From Rossellomorea vietnamensis (lineage in GTDB: Bacteria; Bacillota; Bacilli; Bacillales; Bacillaceae_B), in NCBI RefSeq assembly GCF_001305855.1, contig NZ_LIXZ01000008.1, positions 124,001 to 188,000 on the forward strand: a stretch of DNA of 64,000 nt, given 5' to 3'. Each line of letters begins with the position of its first letter. Positions within the stretch are counted from its first letter, which is position 1. Made by a program: the position numbers and the translations under genes. Below the pieces are notes generated by a model that did not search any database, was not told where the DNA came from, and saw only the letters and a program-made list of their open reading frames with translations. This document shows, piece by piece, positions 34,575 to 43,256 of this stretch.

Positions 34575-35690
34575 TTAAGCTTTGTTGTAGAACTCTTTTA
34601 TTTTAGAAACAACATACTCCTGCTGTTCTCTTTTCAATTCCGGGAACATCGGTAAGGAAATGGCTTCTTTAGCTGCCTTTTCTGTTTCAGGTAGATCCCC
34701 TTCATTAAAGCCAAGTTCTTTAAATACAGGCTGTAGGTGTAAAGGTTGTGGATAGTAAATCATCGTCGCCACACCTTGCTCTTTAAGATATGCTTGAAGT
34801 TCATCACGTTTAGGTACCCTGATTGTATATTGATGGTATACATGGTGATTAAATTCTTCTTCATAAGGGGTTACGATCATATCGCCTAGTTCTTTATGAA
34901 GTAATTCATTGTAGTAATAGGCGTTTTCACGACGTTGATTACTCCAGTCATCCAGATGCTTGAATTTCACATTTAGGATGGCAGCCTGTAATTCATCCAG
35001 TCGGCTGTTATACCCTAAAACATGATGATAGTATTTAGGTTTGCTTCCATGTACACGAATGACACGCATACGCTCACCGACTTCATCATCACTTGTAATA
35101 ATCATACCTGCATCTCCGTATGCACCGAGGTTTTTAGTAGGGAAGAAGCTGTAACAAGCTGTCGTTCCAAGTTCTCCTACTTTTTTCCCTTTATATAGGG
35201 AACCGATTGATTGGGCCGCATCCTCAATGATGGCAAGGTTATGTTTATCCGCAATTTCCTTAATTTTATCCATATCGGCCATTTGTCCATAAAGGTGGAC
35301 AGGAATGATCGCTTTTGTCTTTGATGTAATGGCGGCTTCAATTTTCTCAGGATCGATATTGAATGTTTTAGGATCGATATCCACAAATACCGGTGTTGCA
35401 CCTGCTCTTGCCACTGCCCCTGCCGTTGCAAAGAACGTAAAGGAAGGGCAAATCACTTCATCGCCAGGTCCGATATTCAGACCTAAGATGGAAATATTTA
35501 AAGCATCTGATCCATTCGCTACCCCAATACCGTGTGCAGCATTGCTGTATTCTGCCACAGAAGCTTCTAGATCTTTCACATTTTGTCCCAGAATAAAATG
35601 GGCTTTAGACATGACATCTTCCATAGCTGTATGGATTTCTTCTTTTAAATTTTGATATTGTTCTGTTAAATCTAACATAGGTACCTTCAT
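34575..35690 (-). CDS. DegT/DnrJ/EryC1 sugar aminotransferase (WbpE/WlbC type)
   Basis: A 371-residue PLP enzyme starting MKVPMLDLTEQYQNLKEEI. The PLP lysine is in CYSFFPTKNLGAYGDAG, with the aspartate/glutamine pair in IIEDAAQSIGSLYKG. The sequence style is that of WbpE, which converts a 3-keto UDP-GlcNAcA to the 3-amino sugar using glutamate. It overlaps the start of the downstream-coded glycosyltransferase by 4 bp (35687-35690), so the genes are translationally coupled. The neighbouring acetyltransferase and dehydrogenase genes support this pathway. Confidence 0.88.
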   Translation of the reverse strand: MKVPMLDLTEQYQNLKEEIHTAMEDVMSKAHFILGQNVKDLEASVAEYSNAAHGIGVANGSDALNISILGLNIGPGDEVICPSFTFFATAGAVARAGATPVFVDIDPKTFNIDPEKIEAAITSKTKAIIPVHLYGQMADMDKIKEIADKHNLAIIEDAAQSIGSLYKGKKVGELGTTACYSFFPTKNLGAYGDAGMIITSDDEVGERMRVIRVHGSKPKYYHHVLGYNSRLDELQAAILNVKFKHLDDWSNQRRENAYYYNELLHKELGDMIVTPYEEEFNHHVYHQYTIRVPKRDELQAYLKEQGVATMIYYPQPLHLQPVFKELGFNEGDLPETEKAAKEAISLPMFPELKREQQEYVVSKIKEFYNKA

Positions 35691-36934
35691 TGGGCATTCT
35701 CCTTGTTTTCATAATGGTTGTTCATGCAGACTGAGAGGAATTGATCCGACAATTTCTCGATATTATGGTGCTCGTCCAAATAGCGATATCCATTGAGTTT
35801 TATCTTTTCCTTCTCTTCACTTGTTAAGTTTAATAAATTTTCCAACCCATTTGCAAATTCTTCAGGGGATTCGGGAGTGACCGTCAGCCCTGCCTGAGCA
35901 TTGCCTACTATGTCGTTGAATACTCTTCCTGAGAAAATGATGGGCTTACCAGAAAGCAGATAATCATTTAGCTTATTTAAACTGATACCATATTGATATA
36001 AGTTTGTATCCAGCATGGATACCATTAAGACATCCGCAAGATTCAATGTAGAAAGCACTTCCCTTTTGGGGATGCCATCCAGGAAAAAGACGTTTTTCAA
36101 ACCAAGTTCTTCTGTTTTGGCTTTCAAGTTCTTTTTCTCAGGTCCCTCACCTACAAATACAAATGCTGTATCCTCCCTGGATAATCTGCCTGCCGCATCA
36201 ACAATTGTATCAAGGGAATTGGCTACACCATGTGACCCTAAATACATCGCGATTTTAGGATAATCTTCCCGAATCGTTTGCAAAACAGGTTCAAGAGAGG
36301 CTTGGTTTTCTAACTCGTGGATTTTTTCCATGTCGATTCCATTCGGGATGTAAACGATCTTATCTTCCGGAATACCAAGAGTCGTTATATATTTATAAGC
36401 TCCGGGCAATGTGACAATGATCTTCTTGGATTTCTTATATACGAACTTTTCAATCCATCCGAATAATAACGCTAAAGGATGATTCTTTGAAATAGCTCCG
36501 AAATCGATTAACGTTTTAGGCCACAAATCCCGGATTTCAACAATAAAGGTAGCACCTTTCACCTTACTTAATACATATCCCGCTAAACAGGCAAAGAGAT
36601 GAACAGAGGATCCCACAATGACATCCGGCTTCTCCTTTTTCTTTAAACCTCTTGCAACGGCTGTAAGCATATAACTCATCATATTGAGTAATCGCTTAGG
36701 ACCATTTCCTTTGTAGGGAAGTGTCCAAACCCACTCGAAATCGACACCATTAACGTTCTCAGAATAATTCTTTTTCTTGGGATCACGCCATTTAAAGAGG
36801 TAAACGATAAAACTGCTTGCGAAGATGGTAACCTCGTGACCTTTATCCACCATGTGTTTTGATAAGTCATAGTGACGTGTAATCCCTGTTTCATTTGGTT
36901 TTAATGCGACGGCATTCAGCATCCATATTTTCAA
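35687..36934 (-). CDS. Glycosyltransferase family 4 (WbuB-like)
   Basis: A 415-residue GT-B enzyme. The N-terminal region has the WbuB-like opening (NETGITRHYDLSKHMVDKGHEVTIFAS) and the C-terminal region the nucleotide-sugar site (YLGSHGVANSLDTIVDAA, FVGEGPEKKNL, NKLNDYLLSGKPIIF with a conserved acidic context). Related enzymes transfer N-acetylated amino sugars in O-antigen or capsule assembly. The gene is in the cluster 2 operon. Confidence 0.88.
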   Translation of the reverse strand: MKIWMLNAVALKPNETGITRHYDLSKHMVDKGHEVTIFASSFIVYLFKWRDPKKKNYSENVNGVDFEWVWTLPYKGNGPKRLLNMMSYMLTAVARGLKKKEKPDVIVGSSVHLFACLAGYVLSKVKGATFIVEIRDLWPKTLIDFGAISKNHPLALLFGWIEKFVYKKSKKIIVTLPGAYKYITTLGIPEDKIVYIPNGIDMEKIHELENQASLEPVLQTIREDYPKIAMYLGSHGVANSLDTIVDAAGRLSREDTAFVFVGEGPEKKNLKAKTEELGLKNVFFLDGIPKREVLSTLNLADVLMVSMLDTNLYQYGISLNKLNDYLLSGKPIIFSGRVFNDIVGNAQAGLTVTPESPEEFANGLENLLNLTSEEKEKIKLNGYRYLDEHHNIEKLSDQFLSVCMNNHYENKENAQ

Positions 36935-36956
36935 AAAAACTCACCCTTTAAAGCCG

Positions 36957-38078
36957 TTATAAGTTGTTATAAAGCTCAACTAAACGAATACTTTCCTGTT
37001 CCCAGTTATATTTATTCATAACGGCTCGGCGGCCGCTTTCACCCATTGCCCTTGCTTCAACAGGATGATCAACTAGATATTTTACAGCATCGGCAATGGC
37101 GGTCGGATTAAGGGGATCGACACAAATTCCACATTGCGCGTCTTCTACAATACCTCTCCATAACGGAAAGTCGCTTGCAATGACCGGCATCCCTGCAGAC
37201 ATATATTCAAACAGTTTGATGGGATATGACACAATATATCTTGGTTCCGGATGCAGGATCACTAAACCGGCATAAGATGTATTAAGTAATGATGCAACCT
37301 CTTGCCTATTCAGATACCCCTCGAAGTTTACGTGCTTCCACCCATCGAGCTTTTCCATTTCATCCTGTAAGGAAGCTGGTGCAAATGCTCCGGCTAAATG
37401 AAGAGTAATGGGATGATCCGATTCCTGATTCATTTCATCCATGGAACGAACCATTTGTTCAATACCTCGAAGCCTCGTAATTCCGCCAATATATACAATT
37501 TTATTCCTGTTCATTTCTTTTGTTGCATCAGCGGAATCTTCCCCTATCAGTTCATTCATAATGGGGAAATTATGAATGATGACAGAGTTCTGCTGATATG
37601 TAAGAAACCTTTCATTGATGGTTGGAGTCGCTGTGACTACTGCATCAAATCTGTTTGAAGCAAAACGTTCCAGTCCTTCTACCATTCTTGAAACAAGCTT
37701 TCTTAACGGTTTAGGTATCCACTGTTTGGATAAAACCTGTTGAGGAACATCTTCATGTACATCATAGATTACTTTCTTTCCTTTAGACTTCAGGAGCAAC
37801 CCGATTGGCAGAAGCTCCGGATCATGAAAATGGTATACGTCAGCGTCCAGCTCAAGAGCCTTTTTATATACACTCCTTGGACCGTTGATCATCCTTACAT
37901 AACGGTTGGTTGATTCCACAGGCGCCCCGACTATATTGACCCCATTTTTCACATATGATTCGCTGTTACCCACAATCAGACTAACATCGAAACCCGCCTC
38001 ACTTAAATACGAGCATTCTTTCACAAAGATTCTAATATCTTCGGTTGGATGGACAGAAGTTAAATGACAAACTTTCAA
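36957..38078 (-). CDS. Glycosyltransferase family 4
   Basis: A 373-residue GT-B enzyme, with VYHFHDPELLPIGLLLKSKGKK and DVHED in the acceptor half, VYIGGITRLRGIEQMV at the domain boundary, and KLFEYMSAGMPVIASDFP as the family's glutamate-rich nucleotide-sugar motif. TTG 38078 gives the normal N-terminus (MKVCHLTSVHP) and lies 8 nt after AAGAG. The frame upstream of it overlaps a hairpin and is not used. It would add one sugar of the repeat unit. Confidence 0.86.
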   Translation of the reverse strand: MKVCHLTSVHPTEDIRIFVKECSYLSEAGFDVSLIVGNSESYVKNGVNIVGAPVESTNRYVRMINGPRSVYKKALELDADVYHFHDPELLPIGLLLKSKGKKVIYDVHEDVPQQVLSKQWIPKPLRKLVSRMVEGLERFASNRFDAVVTATPTINERFLTYQQNSVIIHNFPIMNELIGEDSADATKEMNRNKIVYIGGITRLRGIEQMVRSMDEMNQESDHPITLHLAGAFAPASLQDEMEKLDGWKHVNFEGYLNRQEVASLLNTSYAGLVILHPEPRYIVSYPIKLFEYMSAGMPVIASDFPLWRGIVEDAQCGICVDPLNPTAIADAVKYLVDHPVEARAMGESGRRAVMNKYNWEQESIRLVELYNNL

Positions 38079-38105
38079 GTGAATCACTCTTTCATAATAC
38101 TGGTA

Positions 38106-38138
38106 AAAAGAGCCCAAAAGAAAAATGGACTCTTTTTA
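38106..38138 (-). terminator. Intra-cluster terminator-like hairpin
   Basis: On the minus strand AAAAAGAGTCC pairs with GGGCTCTTTTT (one G-U), ending in T5. It separates the nucleotide-sugar dehydrogenase gene from the glycosyltransferase and would need partial readthrough or antitermination. Confidence 0.65.
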
Positions 38139-38146
38139 CTGTAAAT

Positions 38147-39481
38147 TTATAGGCGATAATAGTTTTTAATTTCGTCACGATAGTTTTTCATAGCATTACG
38201 TGTATCGAAAATGACAGGAGCCTTTTCAGCAATCATCTTATAATCAAAACTGCTGTGGTCGGTTGTAATAAGAACAAGATCTGCATTTTCAAGGGCTTCT
38301 TCTGTTAAGTTGACCGGCTCAACGATTTGGTTGTTCAGTCTGAATTGTTTGACGTGAGGATCAACCACCGTAAAGTCAGCACCCTCTTTGCTCATTTCAC
38401 TTAGGATATCAAGAGCCGGGGATTCACGAACATCCTCGATATCTTTCTTATAAGCGACACCTAATACAAGTACCTTTGCTCCATTTAAGGACTTTTGGCT
38501 TTTATTTAAAATTTGCATACTGCGGCTGACTACATATTCCGGCATGGCATTGTTAATTTCACCAGCTAATTCAATCAGCTTTGTATGGTATTTATATTCT
38601 CTTGCTTTCCATGTCAGGTAGAATGGATCGATTGGGATACAGTGACCACCTAACCCTGGACCCGGATAAAACGGCATGAAGCCATATGGCTTTGTTGCTG
38701 CTGCATCAATGACTTCCCATACATCGATTCCCATACGATTACACAATACAGCCATTTCATTCGCAAGAGCGATATTAATGTGACGGAAAGTGTTTTCGAG
38801 GATCTTTTCCATTTCAGCTACAGCTGGTGATGACACTTCATGGACATCCCCTTCAAGCACATTTTTATAAAGTTCTGCAGCTACTTTTGTACAGTTAGCA
38901 GTGATCCCACCTACAACTTTAGGCGTGTTTTTGGTGTTGAAATCTTTGTTACCAGGATCTACACGTTCTGGTGAATAAGCCAGGAAGAAATCTTCACCTG
39001 TTTTTAAACCGGTTTCTTCAAGGATAGGTTTGAGGATTTCTTCTGTTGTTCCTGGATACGTTGTACTTTCCAGGACAATCAGCATGCCCGCTTCCATAAA
39101 CCTAGCTATTTCTTTACCCGAACTCTCAACATAAGATGTATCAGGCTGTTGATACATATCAAGTGGAGTAGGAACACAAATCGCTACAGCATCTACTTCT
39201 TTGATCAATGAGTAGTCGGTAGTGGCCAATAACTTCTTATCTTGAATGATTTCAGCCAGTTCTTCATCCACTACATCTCCAATGTAATTGATACCATCGT
39301 TAACCATGTCGACACGTTTTTGCTGAACATCAAATCCAATGACTTTATATCCTGCTTTTGCTTTTTCTACCGCAAGCGGTAATCCGACATAACCTAATCC
39401 GACTACACCGATTGTCGCTTCTTTATTGGCAATTTTATTAAATAGGGTCTGAGCTTGTACTGATAAAGTTGTATCCATCAT
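38147..39481 (-). CDS. UDP-N-acetylglucosamine 6-dehydrogenase type nucleotide-sugar dehydrogenase (WbpA/WecC family)
   Basis: A 444-residue NAD enzyme with Rossmann motif IGVVGLGYVGLPLAVEKAKAG, catalytic cysteine in GPGLGGHCIPIDPFYLTWKA and C-terminal VLGVAYKKDIEDVRESPALD. GGHCIP and the long LTWKA extension mark the N-acetylhexosamine branch rather than the UDP-glucose branch (GGSCFPKD, as in the ywqF product of this window). It would make UDP-GlcNAcA or UDP-ManNAcA. The downstream enzymes favour UDP-GlcNAcA. The ribosome binding site is AGGAAGGG. Confidence 0.9.
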   Translation of the reverse strand: MMDTTLSVQAQTLFNKIANKEATIGVVGLGYVGLPLAVEKAKAGYKVIGFDVQQKRVDMVNDGINYIGDVVDEELAEIIQDKKLLATTDYSLIKEVDAVAICVPTPLDMYQQPDTSYVESSGKEIARFMEAGMLIVLESTTYPGTTEEILKPILEETGLKTGEDFFLAYSPERVDPGNKDFNTKNTPKVVGGITANCTKVAAELYKNVLEGDVHEVSSPAVAEMEKILENTFRHINIALANEMAVLCNRMGIDVWEVIDAAATKPYGFMPFYPGPGLGGHCIPIDPFYLTWKAREYKYHTKLIELAGEINNAMPEYVVSRSMQILNKSQKSLNGAKVLVLGVAYKKDIEDVRESPALDILSEMSKEGADFTVVDPHVKQFRLNNQIVEPVNLTEEALENADLVLITTDHSSFDYKMIAEKAPVIFDTRNAMKNYRDEIKNYYRL

Positions 39482-39493
39482 TAAATCCCTTCC

Positions 39494-40507
39494 TTAGCTA
39501 AGAATGATTGGTTTATTTTGTTCTGCTGAATCATAAAGAGATAAGACCAATTCCAATGCTTTCCTACCGTCCATTCCCGTTACAATGGGCTCGCGGTCTT
39601 CTTTAATTGCCTGCACCATATCTTCAATGATGCATTGATGCCCCGGCTTACCCCAAGGATCATTTTTAATTTTTTCTATGAGGTGTTCCGTTTCTGCTTC
39701 ATCCATTCCTTCAATCGTTAGATGCTCTATATGAATGGCGTTCGCCCCGCTTATTTTAACGGTTCCTTTTTCCCCGAAAATGCTAATGGACTCTTCATAG
39801 TTTTTCGGGTAGATGGTAGTGGCTGCTTCGATCACACCCAATGAACCATCTTTAAAACGTGCTAGTCCGGTTGAAACATCTTCAGCTTCAATATTCCGGA
39901 CTCTTGTTGCTGCCATACTATACACTTCTTTAACATCCCCCATTAACCATATAAGAAGATCAAGATTGTGCACAGCCTGATTCATTAGAACCCCGCCATC
40001 CAGAGCCTTTGTACCTCTCCACGGTGCCTGGTCATAATATTCCTGGTTTCGATTCCAGCGCACTGTTGCATTAGAATGACTTATTTTTCCGAACACTCCA
40101 CTTTTGACTAGTTCTTTCAGCTCAACAAATGCCGGTCTGAATCGGTTTGGATGAACTACTGCCAGTTTCACATTATTCTCTTCACAGGCTTGGATGATTT
40201 TATCAGTATCTTCCAATGTCAGTGCGATCGGTTTTTCTACAATAACGTGTTTCTTTGCATTGGCAATTTGCACGGCAATATCAGCATGGAAACCACTTGG
40301 AGTACAGATATTTACTACGTCCACATCTGTTTTTAACATTTCCTCAAGACTTGTATATCCTTTTACCTTATATTCATTAGAAAACATATCCACTCGTTCG
40401 GGTTGAGTATCACAAATCGCTTCAAGATTTGCACCGTCTGCTTCTTGAATGGCATTGATATGTTTTTTAGCGATATGCCCACAACCAACAATTCCAAACT
40501 TAATCAT
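39494..40507 (-). CDS. Gfo/Idh/MocA oxidoreductase (WbpB/WlbA type)
   Basis: A 337-residue NAD(P)-dependent enzyme: Rossmann opening FGIVGCGHIAKKHINAI, the family motif VEKPIALT, and later GGVLMNQAVHNLDLLIWLMG containing the catalytic histidine region. WbpB/WlbA oxidises UDP-GlcNAcA at C3, coupled to the WbpE aminotransferase, and both are encoded in this cluster. It is 12 bp upstream of the dehydrogenase gene in the direction of transcription. Confidence 0.88.
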   Translation of the reverse strand: MIKFGIVGCGHIAKKHINAIQEADGANLEAICDTQPERVDMFSNEYKVKGYTSLEEMLKTDVDVVNICTPSGFHADIAVQIANAKKHVIVEKPIALTLEDTDKIIQACEENNVKLAVVHPNRFRPAFVELKELVKSGVFGKISHSNATVRWNRNQEYYDQAPWRGTKALDGGVLMNQAVHNLDLLIWLMGDVKEVYSMAATRVRNIEAEDVSTGLARFKDGSLGVIEAATTIYPKNYEESISIFGEKGTVKISGANAIHIEHLTIEGMDEAETEHLIEKIKNDPWGKPGHQCIIEDMVQAIKEDREPIVTGMDGRKALELVLSLYDSAEQNKPIILS

Positions 40508-40606
40508 TAATAACTAACCACCTGTCTACTTATACTCATTCTTGTTCGCACTCTCTATCATACACAAAATGATAGGTATTTGGGTTATAAATATTTTTCA
40601 ATTTCG

Positions 40607-41935
40607 TTACATAAATGATTTAGCTAACTTCTTAGCTGTACTGCTGAGTAATAAAACATCTGACTTCTTGAGGATCAATAATTCAAAAGGCTTCACTTTC
40701 GTTTCTCGAGAATATATTATCACTTTTATCATAAAACTTAAAATATAAGTAATAGATGAAGCAATCGCCGCTCCCTTGATCCCAATGGAAGGAATGAGAA
40801 TAAGATTCAGGATGACGTTCAATACAACATTGAATATTGATACATACATGTTCAATTCCGGCTTTCCTCTTCCAGCGAGATCATTTGATAATAGTTTCTC
40901 TACTGCTAGAACGACTATACCTGGAATTAAAAGTTGTAACATAAGCGAACTGCTCTCATATTCACTGTTTAAGATTACATCAAAAATAAAATCGGACAAT
41001 ATAAACACAACTAAGCCTAATAAGATCATAAACAAGGTCATAATTCTTGTCACAAGCGCCGTTATTCTATTTCGATCCACCGTTTCCTTAGAGGATGATA
41101 TTCTCGGAAGAAGTACACTTGAAATTGATTGGGAAAAAATCGATAGTCTTTCCCCGATATTCACCGCCGCAGAATAAATACCGACCGAACCTTTCCCCAG
41201 GAAAAAACCTAAGAAGAAGATGTCCAACCTGTAATTTAAAAATGTCATGACATTACTAATATGAGCCTTAATTCCATACGTTACCGACTCCTTTAAATAT
41301 GTTTTGGAGAAGGAACGAAAGTTGAGCTGCAATTTCTCGACTGTAAACAAGATGATTAAACAATAGGTCACACTGCAAAAATATCCAATACCAAAAGAGA
41401 AAACAGCCGCTTGCAGCCCTAAATCAAGCAATAGCACAAAAATAAGAACTGAAATCACTGTCCCCAATTGTTGAATCAAGAGGGCAGTGTTAAATGTCTT
41501 GAATTTTTGTTGACCTTGAAAAATGGTCTGTAAAAAAATCATCCCCAACATAAACGGCAACGCAAAAAAACTCGCAAAAAGAAGGGATAAATTCAACTCA
41601 TCAAACTTAGATTCCTTGAACAGAAACAAGACAACTGTTCCGATGATAATTCCTATAAGCGATAATAAGAGGGCCATCAGAACATTGGTGTTGAATATTT
41701 CTTTAAGTGAATATTTTCTCCTGCTGACAAAATAAATGGTTGAAGAATTCAAACCTAAGTTAAGGAATGTCATGATCATCAATGGAACATACGTAATCAA
41801 GGTATACTCTCCATACCCGTCTTTACCAAGGGTTCTCCCAAGGACAGAAATGAGGGTGATCCCAATGACAATACTGGCCAATTGTCGGGTAAGGGTGATT
41901 AGACTGTTTGAAAAAAATGAGTTATTAGTTTCCAT
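40607..41935 (-). CDS. Polysaccharide flippase (Wzx-type), cluster 2
   Basis: A 442-residue membrane protein with about 12-14 helices and the MOP/polysaccharide-synthase pattern (SLITLTRQLASIVIGITLISVLGRTLGKDGYGEYTL; ends after a run of helices at about 415). It should export the lipid-linked unit of cluster 2. It overlaps the glycosyltransferase gene before it by 11 bp, and a gene-free 99 bp separates it from the Gfo/Idh gene. Confidence 0.87.
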   Translation of the reverse strand: METNNSFFSNSLITLTRQLASIVIGITLISVLGRTLGKDGYGEYTLITYVPLMIMTFLNLGLNSSTIYFVSRRKYSLKEIFNTNVLMALLLSLIGIIIGTVVLFLFKESKFDELNLSLLFASFFALPFMLGMIFLQTIFQGQQKFKTFNTALLIQQLGTVISVLIFVLLLDLGLQAAVFSFGIGYFCSVTYCLIILFTVEKLQLNFRSFSKTYLKESVTYGIKAHISNVMTFLNYRLDIFFLGFFLGKGSVGIYSAAVNIGERLSIFSQSISSVLLPRISSSKETVDRNRITALVTRIMTLFMILLGLVVFILSDFIFDVILNSEYESSSLMLQLLIPGIVVLAVEKLLSNDLAGRGKPELNMYVSIFNVVLNVILNLILIPSIGIKGAAIASSITYILSFMIKVIIYSRETKVKPFELLILKKSDVLLLSSTAKKLAKSFM

Positions 41936-43202
41936 GTTGTGTTAAATCTCCTATTGATAACATTTTTTCTGCAAACTCGGAATAATTTTTTTCGCAAGAG
42001 TAGTGTTCTTCCCACATTTGGTAAGCATGCTCTCTTTTTTGTGAAATCAGCTCGGGTGAAGCGGCTATCTTGTTTAACACCCGGGATATTTCTTCAGGTT
42101 CAAAGTCCTTATTCAGCAACCAGCCGTTAGAGGAATTCACCAACTCCGATGTCCCTCCCACATTGGTGGCAAGAACAGGAATTCTTGCACTAAATGCTTC
42201 CATAATAGTTACCGGGATACCTTCACTTTCACTTACATTTAGGAAAAGGTCAAATTTTTGATTGCTTAGCACACCAATAACCTCTTCATTTGAAAGGCTG
42301 CCGACTAACTCTCCTTTGCTCATGTCAGGAAATTGTTCGATGATACCCTGAACTTTCTCCCTCTCTGGTCCATCCCCTATGTGTATCCAGTGAACCGGTA
42401 CCTGAGTCCCTTTTATTGCTTCCGCTATAAGATGAACTCTTTTAACATCTTTGAGGTAGGAAACGGATACTAACTTTAATGGGATTTGTGAGGAAGAGTC
42501 TTGTGGAATGTGCGTGAAATCTATTCTCTTTGTCCCCAAGCGACTGACCTCAACTTTGCCACTCAATCCTGAAAATTTATCGTCAAGGTATTTTTTTCCA
42601 TTATCTGAAATGCTGTAAATTTTATCCAAGGATTGAATCACTTGTTTCTGAACAGGTAAATAAGGCATAGCATGGCGCTCCCAGTACAAATCACCGCCGT
42701 GCACTCTTGAAACAGCTTTGATCATTGGTTTATCTTCTTTCAATATCGCTAATGCCGCAGCTGCAGGTGTCAACCAATAGGAATAATAAACAGATGGTCT
42801 GGAAAGACTGTTTTCAATCACTTCTAGATTCTTTCTTATTTGGTATGCATCAACAATCCATTTATAAAGTTTTAATCTCCCCTTGGGTCCAAACGTTTTC
42901 GCATTGTGAATATCTCTTTTATACCATTTCCTAATGGTGGGATTCGTAATACCCAATAGAAGACTTTTCATCTTCCTTGTTTTAGGATGTTTCTCATTAC
43001 TCTTAATGGTATGAACTCTTACATTTTCAGGAAGTTCCCTGCCGTGCGGTGTAACTCTGTTCCAGCACTCTTGATTGGTTGGCACAATGAGAATATCTTT
43101 AAACTTCTGAGAGAGAATCATTAATTCGTTATAAACAAACTCTTCTCCAGGCGAATACGGGAATCTACTTGTGAGAAGAATAAGTGTTTGATCTTGTTTC
43201 AT
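41925..43202 (-). CDS. Glycosyltransferase family 4, cluster 2
   Basis: A 425-residue GT-B enzyme. Visible motifs are LLTSRFPYSPGEEFVYNE (N-terminal), KLVSVSYLKDVKRVHLIAEA at the interdomain region, HIGDGPERE, and NVSESEGIPVTIMEAFSARIPVLATNVGG (the E-x7-E nucleotide-sugar motif). It is the first gene of cluster 2 after tagO, from which it is separated by a terminator-like hairpin. The sugar specificity is unknown. Confidence 0.88.
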   Translation of the reverse strand: MKQDQTLILLTSRFPYSPGEEFVYNELMILSQKFKDILIVPTNQECWNRVTPHGRELPENVRVHTIKSNEKHPKTRKMKSLLLGITNPTIRKWYKRDIHNAKTFGPKGRLKLYKWIVDAYQIRKNLEVIENSLSRPSVYYSYWLTPAAAALAILKEDKPMIKAVSRVHGGDLYWERHAMPYLPVQKQVIQSLDKIYSISDNGKKYLDDKFSGLSGKVEVSRLGTKRIDFTHIPQDSSSQIPLKLVSVSYLKDVKRVHLIAEAIKGTQVPVHWIHIGDGPEREKVQGIIEQFPDMSKGELVGSLSNEEVIGVLSNQKFDLFLNVSESEGIPVTIMEAFSARIPVLATNVGGTSELVNSSNGWLLNKDFEPEEISRVLNKIAASPELISQKREHAYQMWEEHYSCEKNYSEFAEKMLSIGDLTQHGN

Positions 43203-43224
43203 TGTTAAATCTCCTTAGAAATAA

Positions 43225-43256
43225 GATAAAGCTGCAGGAATGCTCCCACAGCTTAT
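43225..43256 (-). terminator. Hairpin after tagO
   Basis: AAGCTG and CAGCTT close a stem containing GGGAGcattCCTG, followed by a T-rich stretch (TTTATCTTATTTC) on the minus strand. Confidence 0.6.
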
